Positions 48,701 to 58,984 of a stretch of 64,000 nt of DNA are shown piece after piece. The notes under the pieces are model-generated. The model made no database searches. It worked only from the letters and a program-made list of their open reading frames with translations, and was not told where the DNA came from. Origin of the DNA: Brienomyrus brachyistius (Eukaryota; Chordata; Actinopteri; Osteoglossiformes; Mormyridae); contig NC_064540.1 of the NCBI RefSeq assembly GCF_023856365.1, positions 27,892,474 to 27,956,473 of the forward strand, in the 5' to 3' direction. The position numbers and the translations under genes are program-made. Every line of letters begins with the position of its first letter. Positions within the stretch are counted from its first letter, which is position 1.

Positions 48701-51700
48701 TTTTGGTAGTCTTAAAGAGACGGGCAATTTTCTCTAACAAAAGAAAAAAAGACTTCATTAGATTTGAAGTTTCATGTAGATTTAAATCAATACAATTTGT
48801 TACACAAGTTTTGTGTTTATCAAAGAATACCAACGCTCAAAAAGTATCCTGCTGTTCATGCATGAGTTCTGTTCAGTTCAATCTATATTATCCTATATGA
48901 AGTTTGGTTTGAAGAAAAACTAGACCGCATCAGCAATTTTTTTAATCCTCTCTATACCAACACAGTGCAGGTTGTGAGCAAAAGAACAAAAGTAATGTAT
49001 TTTGTATGCCTAGAACCTCATTTGTTTTTTAGACTTATCAAAATGAATTTTGTGTCATTGAAGGTGAAAATCATTTTTTACGTTTTACCCACAACCTTCG
49101 ACAAAGATCCCTAACACTTCCCCACTGAGCTTCACACCAACCAAAAAAAAAGAAAGATAAGTATTGGTTTGAACACCAAGTCAAATGCCTTCCATGGCCT
49201 CACAGCTCACCACGGGGAAAATACAAAGTAGATTTCTAACTCCATGATGCAACAAATAATAAATTATTATTATTATTATAATAACGACATTTTATTGATC
49301 CCCATGGAGAAATTCTCTTTCCATCATGACACACATCAGCAAACTTGGCCTTGCTCAAGGACTCAGACGTGACTATTCTGCCAAGAATAGTCCACTGTTC
49401 TGGAAACAGTGACCTTCCAATTACAGGCTAGGCCTACAGTAGGTGTCTCCATTATTTTGCCCACCTTCATCATTGCCTTCTCTGTGAGACATTACATATT
49501 ACATGGGGTTAGACTGTCTATTTGCTTGGTTCACTTTTGCCTACGCCCTTGTATCTGATGAAGCTCTCAGATTACCCTCTGGGATGACAATGACGTTCTG
49601 TCCAAGGCACATGAGCCTTAAGCTAAGCTGGCTATGCGGAAATCAAAGCGGTAGTCACGTGGTTCTTCCCGCCAAGGTCTTCTGAACTTTCACTCAAATG
49701 TTCTCTGCTAGGGGCTAGCACCACTGTCTTCATGATAACCACTGGCATTCTGCAACATGACAAGGCCCACACATCACAGTGGATGCTTTAGGGTTCTCCA
49801 TAGCATCACTTGTAACCTCAAGAGGTCAGCCAGTACTCTGCCAGGGACTCCACAAGCAGTACTGCTTACTGGGGTTTCACAGAAATGGAGACAGCCCTAA
49901 TGAAGCCATATTTACAGCTGTGTGGTGAGCAGCCATTTTTATTATCATGAAGAATGTTTCCTTCCACAAGCATTCCTAGGAAAGGAATCAGTGCAAAATT
50001 AATATTTTTTTAGCTTTCATTTAACCAACAACGATTTCTTATTTACAATGGTGGCCTGTCAAAAGGCAGAGCCTCTTTGCTTTTCTGACAATGTACCAGA
50101 AGTCAAGCCCAGCTAAACAAAATGTAAAATTTATAGTACATATTAACCAGTTTTCATTTAATTTCTTCAGGCACAAAAAACCCCACTGCGTCACGATGCT
50201 TTTCTCATTCTTCAAGTGTCTTTGTCCAGAAAGGTAACAGCAGTTCAGTCAAAAGTGCATCTACTTCTCCTAACAAGGAAAAGAGGAGCGAGACGAACGA
50301 GGGCCACGCGTAGGGAACGAGGAGCGAGACGAACGAGGGCCACGCGTAGGGAACGAGGAGCGAGACGAACGAGGGCCACGCGTAGGGAACGAGGAGCGAG
50401 ACGAACGAGGGCCACGCGTAGGGAACGAGGAGCGAGACGAACGAGGGCCACGCGTAGGGAACCAGGAGCGAGACGAACGAGGGCCACGCGTAGGGAACGA
50501 GGAGCGAGACGAACGAGGGCCACGCGTAGGGAACGAGGAGCGAGACGAACGAGGGTCACGCGTAGGGAACGAGGAGCGAGACGAACGAGGGTCACACGTA
50601 GGGAAAGAGGAGCTAGACGAACCCACTATCTATGAGCGGGTCCAAGGATAAAAATGATTAGGATTGGTTGTCGATACTAACATCATACATTGTGCAGGCC
50701 TGTTAGGGATATAACCATAATCTCGCATTATTTTTTAAGGCAGAAAACTACTAAGACTAAGGATTATCATATCATGTATATGCAATGAAAAATACTCTTT
50801 ATATCAAGCATTGTTAGTTTTGAAGGGGTTCAGGTGTGGATGAATCTTAACAGCATTCCTTTTAGAACAGGAAATGGAAGATCTCATGGGTCTGTTCCAC
50901 CAAATAAATGCAAAAAAAGTAAAATTTCATTGGGCATTCTTGTTCATTTCAACCCCCCCCCACCCCGAGAAAGTTTAGCCCCCTTTTTCATAAATCTCTA
51001 ATGTCACTCTTGTGCTGTACTGCAGTACACTAGTATGAGTACAGAGAGCCAATAGCATTCAATCTTCATAGCAGGTCATGGGGGTGCTAAGCCACTGACA
51101 GCCTGTTAGAGCACAGTGCATCATGGGATTTCAATCACATTATAACCTCAATGTCACAGACGACTGGGTATTCTGTCCTCCATCCTCCATCTCCTCCTGC
51201 AAAGCTCAGGTGAAAGCATTCTTATCCATCAAGCTAGGTCACCTTAGTCTGACAACTTTTTTTTGATCTACTTATTGAACGCAAACATCAAGAAAGTCTT
51301 CAGGAATATTTATCTAAGATAGAAAGGAATATTTATCAAAGAAAGTTTCACAACATTGACACCTGCCATTGAGTCAAAGATGAGTAACAGATAAATCATG
51401 GGCAAGTCCTACACAAACAAAAAAGGCACCTACATCTTTCAGTACATGATTCACAGTCCCACTGCACTTTGTCACGTGCACTTTTACTAAAGCGTCTGCA
51501 CAGCTGCATTTGTTAAGCAGCACCTTCAGTTAGAGGAGATGCCCTTGGCTTACATGGGTCATAGAAAACAGTACAACCGAATCAGCTTTACCTATATAAA
51601 AACCAGGAATTAGAATCATGTTCAGGGCCTGGTCACATGACTCCCTTGATGACGTCATACTGAATTTGAATAGAATACACAGCAAACCAAGGAATAAACC

Positions 51701-54700
51701 TACAGACAAATAGACAAAAGTGTCTGAATGTCACAAAGTTTCCAAAACATTTCCATGAGCAAACGATCAAAACATTAAAGGCCATGGGGAAGTGGTACAG
51801 TATGTTTCAGAAAGTACCTAAACTCTAGCCTGGCAGACATCTGACTACAGGACATATCCAGGAGCAAAAGGAGAGATTTCAGACACTACAACAGAACTAA
51901 AAAACACACTTCCATCAAAATGTTTCACACACAACGATTTCACCTAGTCTCTGTATTCCTTGTAACGTCAGTCTAAATTAGCTAAAAGCTGGGATGTCCT
52001 TCTGGAGAAAGGCAAATCCGAAAGGACAGATGTAAAGTATGTTTATTAACTTACAGCTATCCAAGTACATCTTCAGAGGAATCCTCACACACTGGGTGTC
52101 TACATTCATTTATCCAAAAAACACTTGCCACTGTCAGCACCGCCAATATCTTCTACCAGAAATTATTCATATTTAGAGAAGACCTTCATACTCATTAAAT
52201 CTTTTCCACAATAACCACACTGACATCTATTGGGGTCTGCTTCATGGAGCAAGATTTCTTCATTAGCCAGATAACTTGCTGGATTTAGGGAGTCTGGGCT
52301 AAATGCAAGTAAACAAAGTTAAAGACCATTCAAACTGATATACTTTAAATCTGACAAGTTATCCAGCTAAGCAAGAAATCCTGCTTTGTGAAATAAACCC
52401 AAGGATAATGTTGAGTACGAATATTAATTAATTTATATTGTTTTACATGTCATACTCAAGTCATCTCCTTATACATCATGAGTGATGATGCTGAGCTCCA
52501 GTCAGACAAATATGATAAATTAGTACCTAAAAAATGAACAACATCAAGTGTTTGGTTTCACTGTCGGGGAGCTGTGATGATATTCTAAATTTTGCATTGT
52601 TGAAAAATGTTGTGAATTCACCATTATCAAGTTAAATAGTTCAAATATTGTGATATTAATTTTTAGGCTATAACACCCAGCTCATGTACGTGGACCATTC
52701 TGTGAAGCTCAATGCCAAAGTGAATGAGCTTCAGAAGAAGGAAAAATGTCAAGACCAGTACGCAAGTAAGTAAATACTCATTTTAACAACATTTAGTGTG
52801 ACAACAGGGGAAAAGGGCTGATGAAGAAACTGATGCTCTGTTCAAATTAACATCGTGACAAAAAAAAAAAAAAATCACCATCAAAATGCTCAGTCCATAA
52901 AAGAGTAGTAGCAGGTGCTACAGTATCTTATTAACAACAAAGGGATCAAGATCAATAGGTCAATTAAGATATATGCTTAGTACTAAACCTTAGACTAGGG
53001 TCCCCAACCCTTTCATGTTCGCCAGACAGTCTAGGTCATTAAAAAAAAACCGATGGCCTGATGGGGACAGTCGACAGACACAGCACAGACAACAGAACCC
53101 TTTATTACCTTCCTCAGGTATTCAAGTGGTGGACACAAAGAAAAATGTGGAATGGATGGAAGACCAGGGACTGGACTGGGGTAAAAAGCACTGCCTTTGA
53201 CATTAGACAAGACCTCTTAAGCAGTTCAGTTGAGCTAGTTACAAACAAATTAGCTGGAAGCTAACAGGGAGTTCATAAATTATTGTTAAGTAAAGGGACA
53301 TAATAGCTAATAAAACCATCCATCGAAACCAAGCCTTACCCAGCTCAGGGTCCTGGAGGGCCGGGGTACACCCTGGAAGGCAGGCAGGCCACGCCATACG
53401 TCTGCAGTCATATATTATGGGCAATTTCAGAGACCGGTGCTCCACAAGGCAGGATTTCTCACTTAGCAGGGTTAATTTCAGATAGATGTTATGATCGTCC
53501 AATCAGAGTATAGGTAAGGAGCATTCCTATTGGACAATCATGACTTCTAGCTTAAATTAAGCCAGCTAACTAAGAAATCCTGCTTAGTGGAACATCCTCC
53601 GGGTTCATCTTTATGGTTCAGTTGTCATTAGTACATCTGACATAAAGCTTTATGTAGTTGGACTCTCAACTGTTACTGTTGTTACATGTCATATATAAAT
53701 AACAATTCATATTTAATATGTAATATGAAAAGTAAATAAAAAGGCGCCATTGACTCCAATAAAAATAATATCAACTGTACAACACAGACATACTGGGAAA
53801 ATGATTTTAGATCAGGACTGCACAATGCATCGCATGAAAGTCATCATTGCGATTCGCATGAAAGTCATCATTGCGATTCGCATGAAAGTCATCATTGCGA
53901 TTCGCATGAAAGTCATCATTGCGATTCGCATGAAAGTCATCATTGCGATTCGCATGAAAGTCATCATTGCGATTCGCATGAAAGTCATCATTGCGATTCG
54001 CATGAAAGTCATCATTGCGATTCGCATGAAAGTCATCATTGCGATTCGCATGAAAGTCATCATTGCGATTCGCATGAAAGTCATCATTGCGATACGCATG
54101 AAAGTCATCATTGCGATACGCATGAAAGTCATCATTGCGATACGCATGAAAGTCATCATTGCGATACGCATGCACAATAATCATTGTATGTGTCACAGCT
54201 TTCTGTCTGTAGGCACAACTCGCAGCAATATCACCAAGTTATCTAACATACTCTATCAGTAGATGATAAGTGTTTTTTGGCCATAGTTTATTTCGGGTAA
54301 TTGCATCTCGGTTTTTGTCCTACAAATGAATCAGATTGTGTATATTAAATCATTAACTAGGCACCAAAGTCAGAATGATGCGCACGAGTGCTGTAGTGTC
54401 CGAGCTCTTGAACATCTAAACACCTGAATATCCAAACACCAGACTTTCCCAAAACTTTTGCTGTGATTGATCCTTAAAGATGGACTTTGGAAGACCACAG
54501 ATCTCAGAACGCTATCATCACATTACCATGCATCTTAAGCGTAAGCAGTGATGCCATATCCACAGCTAGGGAAGATCAGATTCTCCTATAACTATTGAGT
54601 TAATCATATCACAGAAGGGATTCAAACATTTGTTTGTCATCTTTCTATAAACACATGGCCTTATGAGCATATTTAGGTTGCAGTCACATTTTCTATGAAA

Positions 54701-55783
54701 TTGCCACAAATGGCACTTGTTTAATGGTTTCATAGACCCCTACATGTTCCCCACGGTACAATTCAAAAGCTAACTGAAGTAACGGAAACCCTAAGGTACT
54801 GGAATCTGGCTGTAAAACCTGCATTTCTCACAATGCATTCTATAACTATTACACCAAATAAAGAACAAGCCAGTCAGCTGTGGTGAACTTTGCATTAAGT
54901 GGCATTACAGATGTCTTCAAAGTAGTGATATCTTTTACACAGACATCAATCAACCATAAGTGAATCTGCTTTGCTGGAGCTATGTCCACGCATCCTCAAC
55001 CTGTCAGAACAAAAGCTAGCTGCAGCAGATACCTGCTTGGAAGGATTGCAAAACCAGCCGCTAACTACTATTCTCCATTAACGTAAGGAGACGTGTTACG
55101 AAAACCATCTTTGTAACTCTCCCTCCTGACATGGCTGTGAATCTGAAGCAAGCAGATGGCTACTGAGGCCTAAGCAATACTTCACTCCCTTCCCCACCTT
55201 CCGATTCACTCCCATCCTCAACTCCGACGCCTGACCGGGGGATGGGAGTGAACCTGATTTCCACCCGTTTCCAGGTCTGATCCCATTTCATGCTTTTAGA
55301 AGCTTCTATGCGTTTCCAACCACTCCTGTTTTACGAAAAAACTGCGCATTTATCTTGTCTTGCCTTTCGGATCATCAGAATCCGAGGCATTACCGGTTGT
55401 TCGATCGGTTAATACATACCATAAATGCCCATTAAGCAGCGTCAGCGCACAGGGTGCAGAGCCTCCACGATCTCCGGCCCTTACAGAGGGCCGGGCACCC
55501 ATCTGCGACACTACTCCCCATTCAGCTGTACGGCAGCTTGGACCGTCACTAGCCCCGACATTACCGTCGGGGCAGAAAGAAGTGCATCCCCGGGATCGCA
55601 AGGTGGGCAGACGCGTTCCTTTTTAAGTCATAAAACGCGGATCCCTCTCCCGGTACTCACTGCGATCACATTGACGAAGGTGGTCTTTCCCGAATACTGC
55701 AGACCCACCAAGGTGAGCTCCATTTCCTCCTTCCAGAAGAGGGACCGGAACCAGTCCAGGAGCCGGTTTATTAGAGCCAGCAT
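35651..55783 (-). CDS. arl8b: ADP-ribosylation factor-like GTPase 8B, complete
   Basis: Arl8b is a small GTPase on lysosomes that recruits SKIP/kinesin-1, HOPS and related effectors for lysosome transport and fusion. Seven exons on the - strand, all GT-AG: 55783-55661, 44938-44858, 44519-44446, 37868-37775, 37128-37061, 36293-36223 and 35700-35651. They sum to 561 bp, 186 codons plus stop, the usual family length. The protein starts [17 protein letters not shown], the N-terminal amphipathic helix (Arl8 uses N-acetyl-Met rather than myristoyl-Gly). It has the P-loop GLQYSGKT, switch I threonine in IPTVGF, WDIGGQ (switch II), NKRD and the SCKEKDN region, and ends HSKSRRS. KVTKGN, IWDIGG and GVNAIV are B-type rather than A-type residues. 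Duplicate-specific naming (a/b) is not resolvable. Confidence 0.96.
36586..36690. mobile_element. Short hAT-type MITE, second copy
   Basis: It has near-perfect terminal inverted repeats cagtgattcccaatccg and cggattgggaaacactg. The flanks atttaagg and atctagga are weakly similar 8-mers. It lies in the arl8b intron between the exons at 37128-37061 and 36293-36223. Confidence 0.7.
39325..39880 (+). mobile_element. L2 LINE 3' UTR fragment
   Basis: It matches the 3' UTR of the L2 copies at 30240-30718 and 43370-44128 (actgttagcactgcctatag, cctggagacctcaat, gcgctatacaaaaac). No coding part is present, so it is strongly 5' truncated. Confidence 0.88.
39881..40066. repeat. Palindromic foldback element
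   Basis: The left arm tgttttctgatgtaaggcgc and the right arm gcgccttacatcagaaaaca are inverted repeats. The inner aaatataaaaatgaga pairs with tctcatttttatattt. Total length is about 186 bp, consistent with a MITE or a folded hairpin. I could not identify a target duplication. Confidence 0.75.
40960..44128 (+). mobile_element. L2-clade LINE, long decayed copy
   Basis: It begins in the endonuclease-RT linker (about 41.0-41.3 kb: [17 protein letters not shown] after frame correction). RT motifs follow: [30 protein letters not shown] and HADDTQLY at about 42.05-42.35 kb; the FADD-like motif has mutated to HADD. The C-terminal domain is at 42.6-43.1 kb and the L2 3' UTR runs to about 44128. Several frameshifts and stops show it is dead. 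A hAT MITE sits in its 3' UTR. Confidence 0.88.
43873..44055. mobile_element. hAT-type foldback MITE inside L2 3' UTR
   Basis: This is a 183-bp palindromic element with ends caggggtctccaact and agttggagacccctg. It is flanked by perfect 8-bp duplications ctgtaaag at 43865-43872 and 44056-44063. The duplicated octamer belongs to the L2 3' UTR (compare ctgtaaag in the copy near 30652), so the MITE inserted after the L2. Confidence 0.95.
46806..47974 (-). mobile_element. Tc1-like transposon with long inverted repeats and deleted transposase
   Basis: Ends match as inverted repeats (actgaacaaaaatataaacg at left, mirrored at right) and are flanked by TA at 46804-46805 and 47975-47976. The inverted repeats are long, about 285 bp each (to roughly 47093 and from roughly 47688), unlike short-TIR Tc1 elements. 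The interior carries the shortened transposase. Its location is arl8b intron 1, same strand as the gene. Confidence 0.93.
47125..47691 (-). pseudogene. Tc1-family transposase, internally deleted but in frame
   Basis: The frame gives 188 residues against about 340 for the family. Residues 1-75 are the N-terminal helix-turn-helix DNA-binding region ([30 protein letters not shown]). At about residue 85 the sequence jumps from RLRPAT to [11 protein letters not shown], which lies in the second catalytic Asp region of the DDE domain. The C-terminal part ([16 protein letters not shown], with the third catalytic acidic residue) is intact. The first catalytic Asp and roughly 150 residues are missing, so it cannot catalyse transposition. 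The frame remains open. Confidence 0.9.
48470..48712 (+). pseudogene. hAT transposase C-terminal (dimerisation) remnant
   Basis: The + strand frame encodes [20 protein letters not shown] followed by [20 protein letters not shown], the conserved hAT C-terminal dimerisation motif. Nothing upstream is recognisable as the rest of the transposase, so this is a fragment. Confidence 0.85.
50283..50622. repeat. CpG-dense minisatellite, 36-bp unit, 9.4 copies
   Basis: The unit is gaggagcgagacgaacgagg plus gccacgcgtagggaac. It has about six CpG per unit and an ACGCGT site in most copies. Variants are one ccagg copy and gtcacg/gtcaca in the last two. Since 36 is a multiple of 3, frames stay open on both strands and give Arg-rich ([12 protein letters not shown]) or Ser/Pro/Arg-rich peptides. 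These have no start context or splice evidence. It lies in arl8b intron 1. Confidence 0.95.
52667..52765 (+). other. Orphan exon-like block antisense within arl8b intron 1
   Basis: A 99-bp stretch is preceded by a T-rich acceptor (ttaatttttag) and followed by a strong donor gtaagt. With split codons at both ends (2 + 96 + 1 bases) it is a symmetric phase-1 exon. Its single open reading is [17 protein letters not shown] continuing [15 protein letters not shown], a hydrophilic, coiled-coil-like peptide with good codon character. I do not recognise the protein. No partner exons are evident nearby, so it may be a displaced or duplicated exon of another gene, or part of an unannotated + strand gene. 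Confidence 0.4.
53831..54166. repeat. Minisatellite, 24-bp unit, exactly 14 copies
   Basis: The unit is cgcatgaaagtcatcattgc plus gatt. Copies 1-10 end gatt; copies 11-14 end gata, with no other differences seen. A partial cgcatg follows. Since 24 is a multiple of 3, open frames on both strands (RMKVIIAI and similar) are artefacts. It lies in arl8b intron 1. Confidence 0.97.
55661..55783 (-). CDS. arl8b: First coding exon of arl8b
   Basis: This encodes 41 residues from MLALINRLL to FVNVIA, including the P-loop Gly-Leu-Gln-Tyr-Ser-Gly-Lys-Thr. The upstream sequence is open in frame for a long way on the - strand. I chose the Met at 55783 because the Arl8 family begins with this hydrophobic helix. 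The donor is gtgagt at 55660. Confidence 0.95.
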
Positions 55784-56060
55784 CTTCGGATCCGGGGAGA
55801 AAGCAGGCCGCGAAAAGGGGGGAAAAAGGAGACAGACAAGCGTCTCTGCCTCCGATCCGCCAGCTGTCTGCAGGAAGTGCGCGGTCATATGACCGTCCGC
55901 CTGGGAGGAGAGTCGGCTCACGACATCTACTGGTGCGTTACTCGCACTTTTCTGCGAGCGATCTGCAGCAAAGAAAGGCTTATAAAATCCACCTTTTTCA
56001 GCAAGGGACCTCACACCTTTCTCGTGCACTCTGCATGCGATAATCATTTTTGCTTATAAC
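55784..56060 (-). promoter_or_regulatory. arl8b: arl8b 5' UTR and promoter region
   Basis: A CpG-rich stretch surrounds the first exon (about 55.42-55.95 kb). About 100 bp upstream of the start codon lies the perfect 14-bp palindrome cggtcatatgaccg (55882-55895). It is next to caggaagtg (55871-55879), an ETS-type core. No TATA box is obvious. The transcription start is not determined. Confidence 0.5.
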
Positions 56061-56496
56061 GGTGTTTTACTTCGTGGTCCAAATAAAGTAGTGTCCTCAT
56101 TCAATCGAATCAACTCTCACAGGAATCGAATATGGGAAGTATAGGAGAAATATCCAGGGTTTATATAAATACTTAGTATCATCGAAGTAGCTCTTTGGGT
56201 AAATGGTTCGAGGATGTAGGTTTTCATACTTTTAAGTTACAAAACAGATATTTTAACACGCATCCATTATTTTCAACTTGAAAAGAACCGTCGTTTCTAT
56301 AAGGGTTCCAAACAGGTGACACGTACAAGTTTCGTCCTCCTTTAACCTAAAATGAGTATTGTGTTATTAATGTAATATATATATATATATACCCAAAATA
56401 CAGAGGACTTAAAAATCAAACACTTCCAAAACTGTTTTAGCAAAACATCTTACCATGTCCAGCAGAGCCTGTACCCAGACTTCGATTTATGTCTAA

Positions 56497-56640
56497 GGGG
56501 GTAGCGTGTGGCTCAGTGGGCTAAGCCTGTGTGCCTGTCATCAGAAGGTCTGCGGATCCTTTACAAGGCCCTTAACCCCCAGCTTTCTGGGCGACCCCAC
56601 AGATGACTGCCCTTTGCAGACAGCTTACTCTACAAAGAAC
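56497..56640 (+). mobile_element. tRNA-derived SINE fragment
   Basis: An A-box-like tggctcagtggg lies in gtagcgtgtggctcagtggg. It is followed by a degraded B box and the common fish SINE segment aaggcccttaaccccc. The tail is not well defined. Confidence 0.6.
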
Positions 56641-57356
56641 AACTTGTGAGAGGTTATTATATTGTATGGATCTTAGAGAACCATCAGCGCGACAAAAAAA
56701 CATAAAAGCGTAGAAAGCCTTCTGTAACAAGATTATATTGATAACTATAAATCATTAAATTACAAGAAACTGTGAAAATGTTTTTTATAAGTTTGTTTGT
56801 TAGAGTTCGTATATTTTCTAAAATTAACATTTTCGACTGCCGAAGAAATAAATTCTCAGCAAAAATACTGAGTGACCATTACTCCAATTAACATATTGGA
56901 GTGAAGTGTAAGTGAATGTTTCTACCACAAGATGGCGGGGTAATACTACAGAAGATGTGCTGCACAGCCATGAAGGCTTTGCATTTTATCTCGGCTTTTC
57001 ATCGATGGTACGATCCAATTCCTCTCTCACACGAGGTTAAAAAAAGACAAAAACTAAATGAATGTTTAACTTAGTTATAGCTACTAACAGATTACATATC
57101 CATGTTTTGGTACAACAATAAGCAGTGCAGTGTAATATGTTGAGGACACCGAAAATGTTGAATATCATACAATAAAAAGCAACTAAAATAATTTATAGAT
57201 TTGTTTATAGATTAACAATTATACATTATACATTATGAATGTTTCTATAACTTGAGTCACAAATATTACTCATCTGCGTAGTTCAGTGATACAATATGGA
57301 ATTCACTTTTAACTGTTTAAGCTCATATATAAAAACACTCATATTCTCAAATGAAA

Positions 57357-57358
<2 letters not shown>

Positions 57359-57434
<76 letters not shown>

Positions 57435-57513
57435 TTTCCTGTAGCAGTCCATGCAAACCTCCCATTCGACTGAATTTATCTGAATTATTATTATTATTAT
57501 TATTATTATTATT
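57359..57513. repeat. (GT)n(AT)n and (ATT)n microsatellites
   Basis: A GT run passes directly into an AT run (57359-57431). An ATT repeat follows at about 57486-57513. The open frames across them are repeat artefacts. Confidence 0.95.
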
Positions 57514-57736
57514 GGGCAGAATTATATCATACATATTGTGACATTTAATACAGTGTGAATTTTCATGTATCTGCGTTATTGAAAATAATACAACATTTGT
57601 TACCATTTATATCTGGTATTTGAATGTAACAAGAAATGCAACGATATAAAATCTATAAATATAATTATGTTAGTAAAATGTGTAATTGGTCATTGACAAG
57701 CAAAACCGATTTTGTAGATTCAGGTATAACCAGATG

Positions 57737-58048
57737 CACTATGGTCAAAAATGATACCAATTTGTACCTCTGCTTGTCACTGGGGCTCTACCCACAAGGG
57801 TCTGACAGTTATACCCTATAGCTGTAGGTAAATGTACCTTTTAAGGTACAGAAATGGATTCTGAGGAACATCCTCAAGGTACAAACAATATTAATGTACC
57901 CTAATGGTACAAAATATGTTTGTCATAGTCCATTTCTGTACCTTACGAGACACATTTACCTACAGCTATAGGGTACAACTGGCAGACCCTTGAGGGTACA
58001 GCCCCAATGACAAGCAAATGTATAAACTGGTACGTTTTTCTGACAGTG
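57737..58048. mobile_element. Palindromic MITE with CACT...AGTG ends
   Basis: The 312-bp element has imperfect inverted arms. The left arm contains cttgtcactggggct and acagttataccctatagctg; the right arm mirrors them as agccccaatgacaag and cagctatagggtacaact. It begins cactatggtcaaaa and ends tttttctgacagtg. A possible 2-bp tg duplication flanks it. The CACT ends suggest an EnSpm/CACTA-type or similar origin, but this is uncertain. Confidence 0.7.
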
Positions 58049-58984
58049 TGGCAGGACAGAGGCATACCTGTATAACACTGGGAAGACTCCACTCCCTCAG
58101 CTGGGACATACTGTTCTCATACAATGTAATGTCAGCACTTCTTATGAGTATGTGTCATGCTAATTAACAGGGATTTTATCAGCAGGGGCGTCGGAGGAGC
58201 ATGGATACCACAGCAAGCAGATTTGGGGGCCAGCCTTTATAAGGCCCCCAAAATACAAAATATAATTTCAGAAAAATGTGACATTTTGTCAGGAGCCTCT
58301 GATTGTCAGGCCTATTAATTGTTGGTAACATTAATTTTACCGCCATTTAAACGTACAAATGTCTACAGATGTTAACTTTAGACGGTCAGTAGGTGCAGGT
58401 TCCTGGTATGAACACTGCAGGACAATCTCTTTGGTTTGTAACAGAGTTTTACCTTTCTCTTGAATACTTATCATGCTTTATTTCATTTACGCCATTACTA
58501 ACCAAGCATGTCAGTTTATATGCGTGGATCTCATCCCTCCAAGATAGAGGTTCGATTTCTTATAGGTCACGTGTTTATTCCTGCTGTGAGAAAAACTAGT
58601 TTATCCAGGGGTGGAACTTAAGAATTTTTCCTACTAGCCGATTGCGCAGGCTACTTCAGTGAAAAATGTAATCCGGCATGCATATTTTTTACTAGCTAGG
58701 AGGCTCTTTTTTTGTACTCACTCTTTGCTAAATTACTTGCCTCAGGCAAATGGCCAAGCTTAATTGCCAGTCCCGCGTGTATCATGTGAGGTCAAGTCAT
58801 CTAATATGACAAAGCAGATTTGACCAAAGAAATTATCCTACCCACATTCTCCTCTATATCATAGTGATAAGTACAGGTCTGAAAGTTAGATGTTTCCAAT
58901 TTATTCAGAGGTTGCAACTCTATGAGTCAAATGCTAGAAAATAGAATATCACCATTTTGCTAATGACAGACACTGACCACAGGG

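Larger units (their letters stand above)
44939..55660 (-). other. arl8b intron 1 (10.7 kb)
   Basis: This is the largest arl8b intron. It contains an (AT)n tract (about 45737-45782), a Tc1 element (46806-47974), a hAT transposase remnant (48470-48712), a TATT/ATT-rich repeat with a LINE-tail-like ttttattgatcccc segment near 49260-49320, the 36-bp and 24-bp minisatellites and an exon-like block on the + strand (52667-52765). The remaining stretches 50.7-52.6 and 54.2-55.4 kb show nothing recognisable. Confidence 0.7.
56061..58980. other. Intergenic region between bhlhe40 3' end and arl8b promoter
   Basis: It holds short AT tracts, a SINE fragment (56497-56640), a (GT)n(AT)n tract with an (ATT)n tract (57359-57513) and a CACTA-ended MITE (57737-58048). 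No coding exon was recognised. Confidence 0.65.

Noticed and set aside
50216..50635. Arg-rich 139-residue frame and two Ser/Arg-rich frames on the other strand
   Set aside because: Translation of a 36-bp tandem repeat in an intron, with no splice sites or homologues recognised.
53831..54166. CRISPR-like regular repeats (also the 36-bp and 40-bp arrays)
   Set aside because: The units are directly contiguous with no unique spacers, in a vertebrate genome.
53750..54262. 170-residue frame with repeating RMKVIIAI and antisense partners
   Set aside because: 24-bp tandem repeat; the frame is open on both strands for the same trivial reason.
55628..56047. 139-residue frame extending arl8b upstream of its start
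   Set aside because: Arl8 proteins start at the MLAL helix; the upstream in-frame sequence is 5' UTR and promoter, and the downstream end reads into intron.
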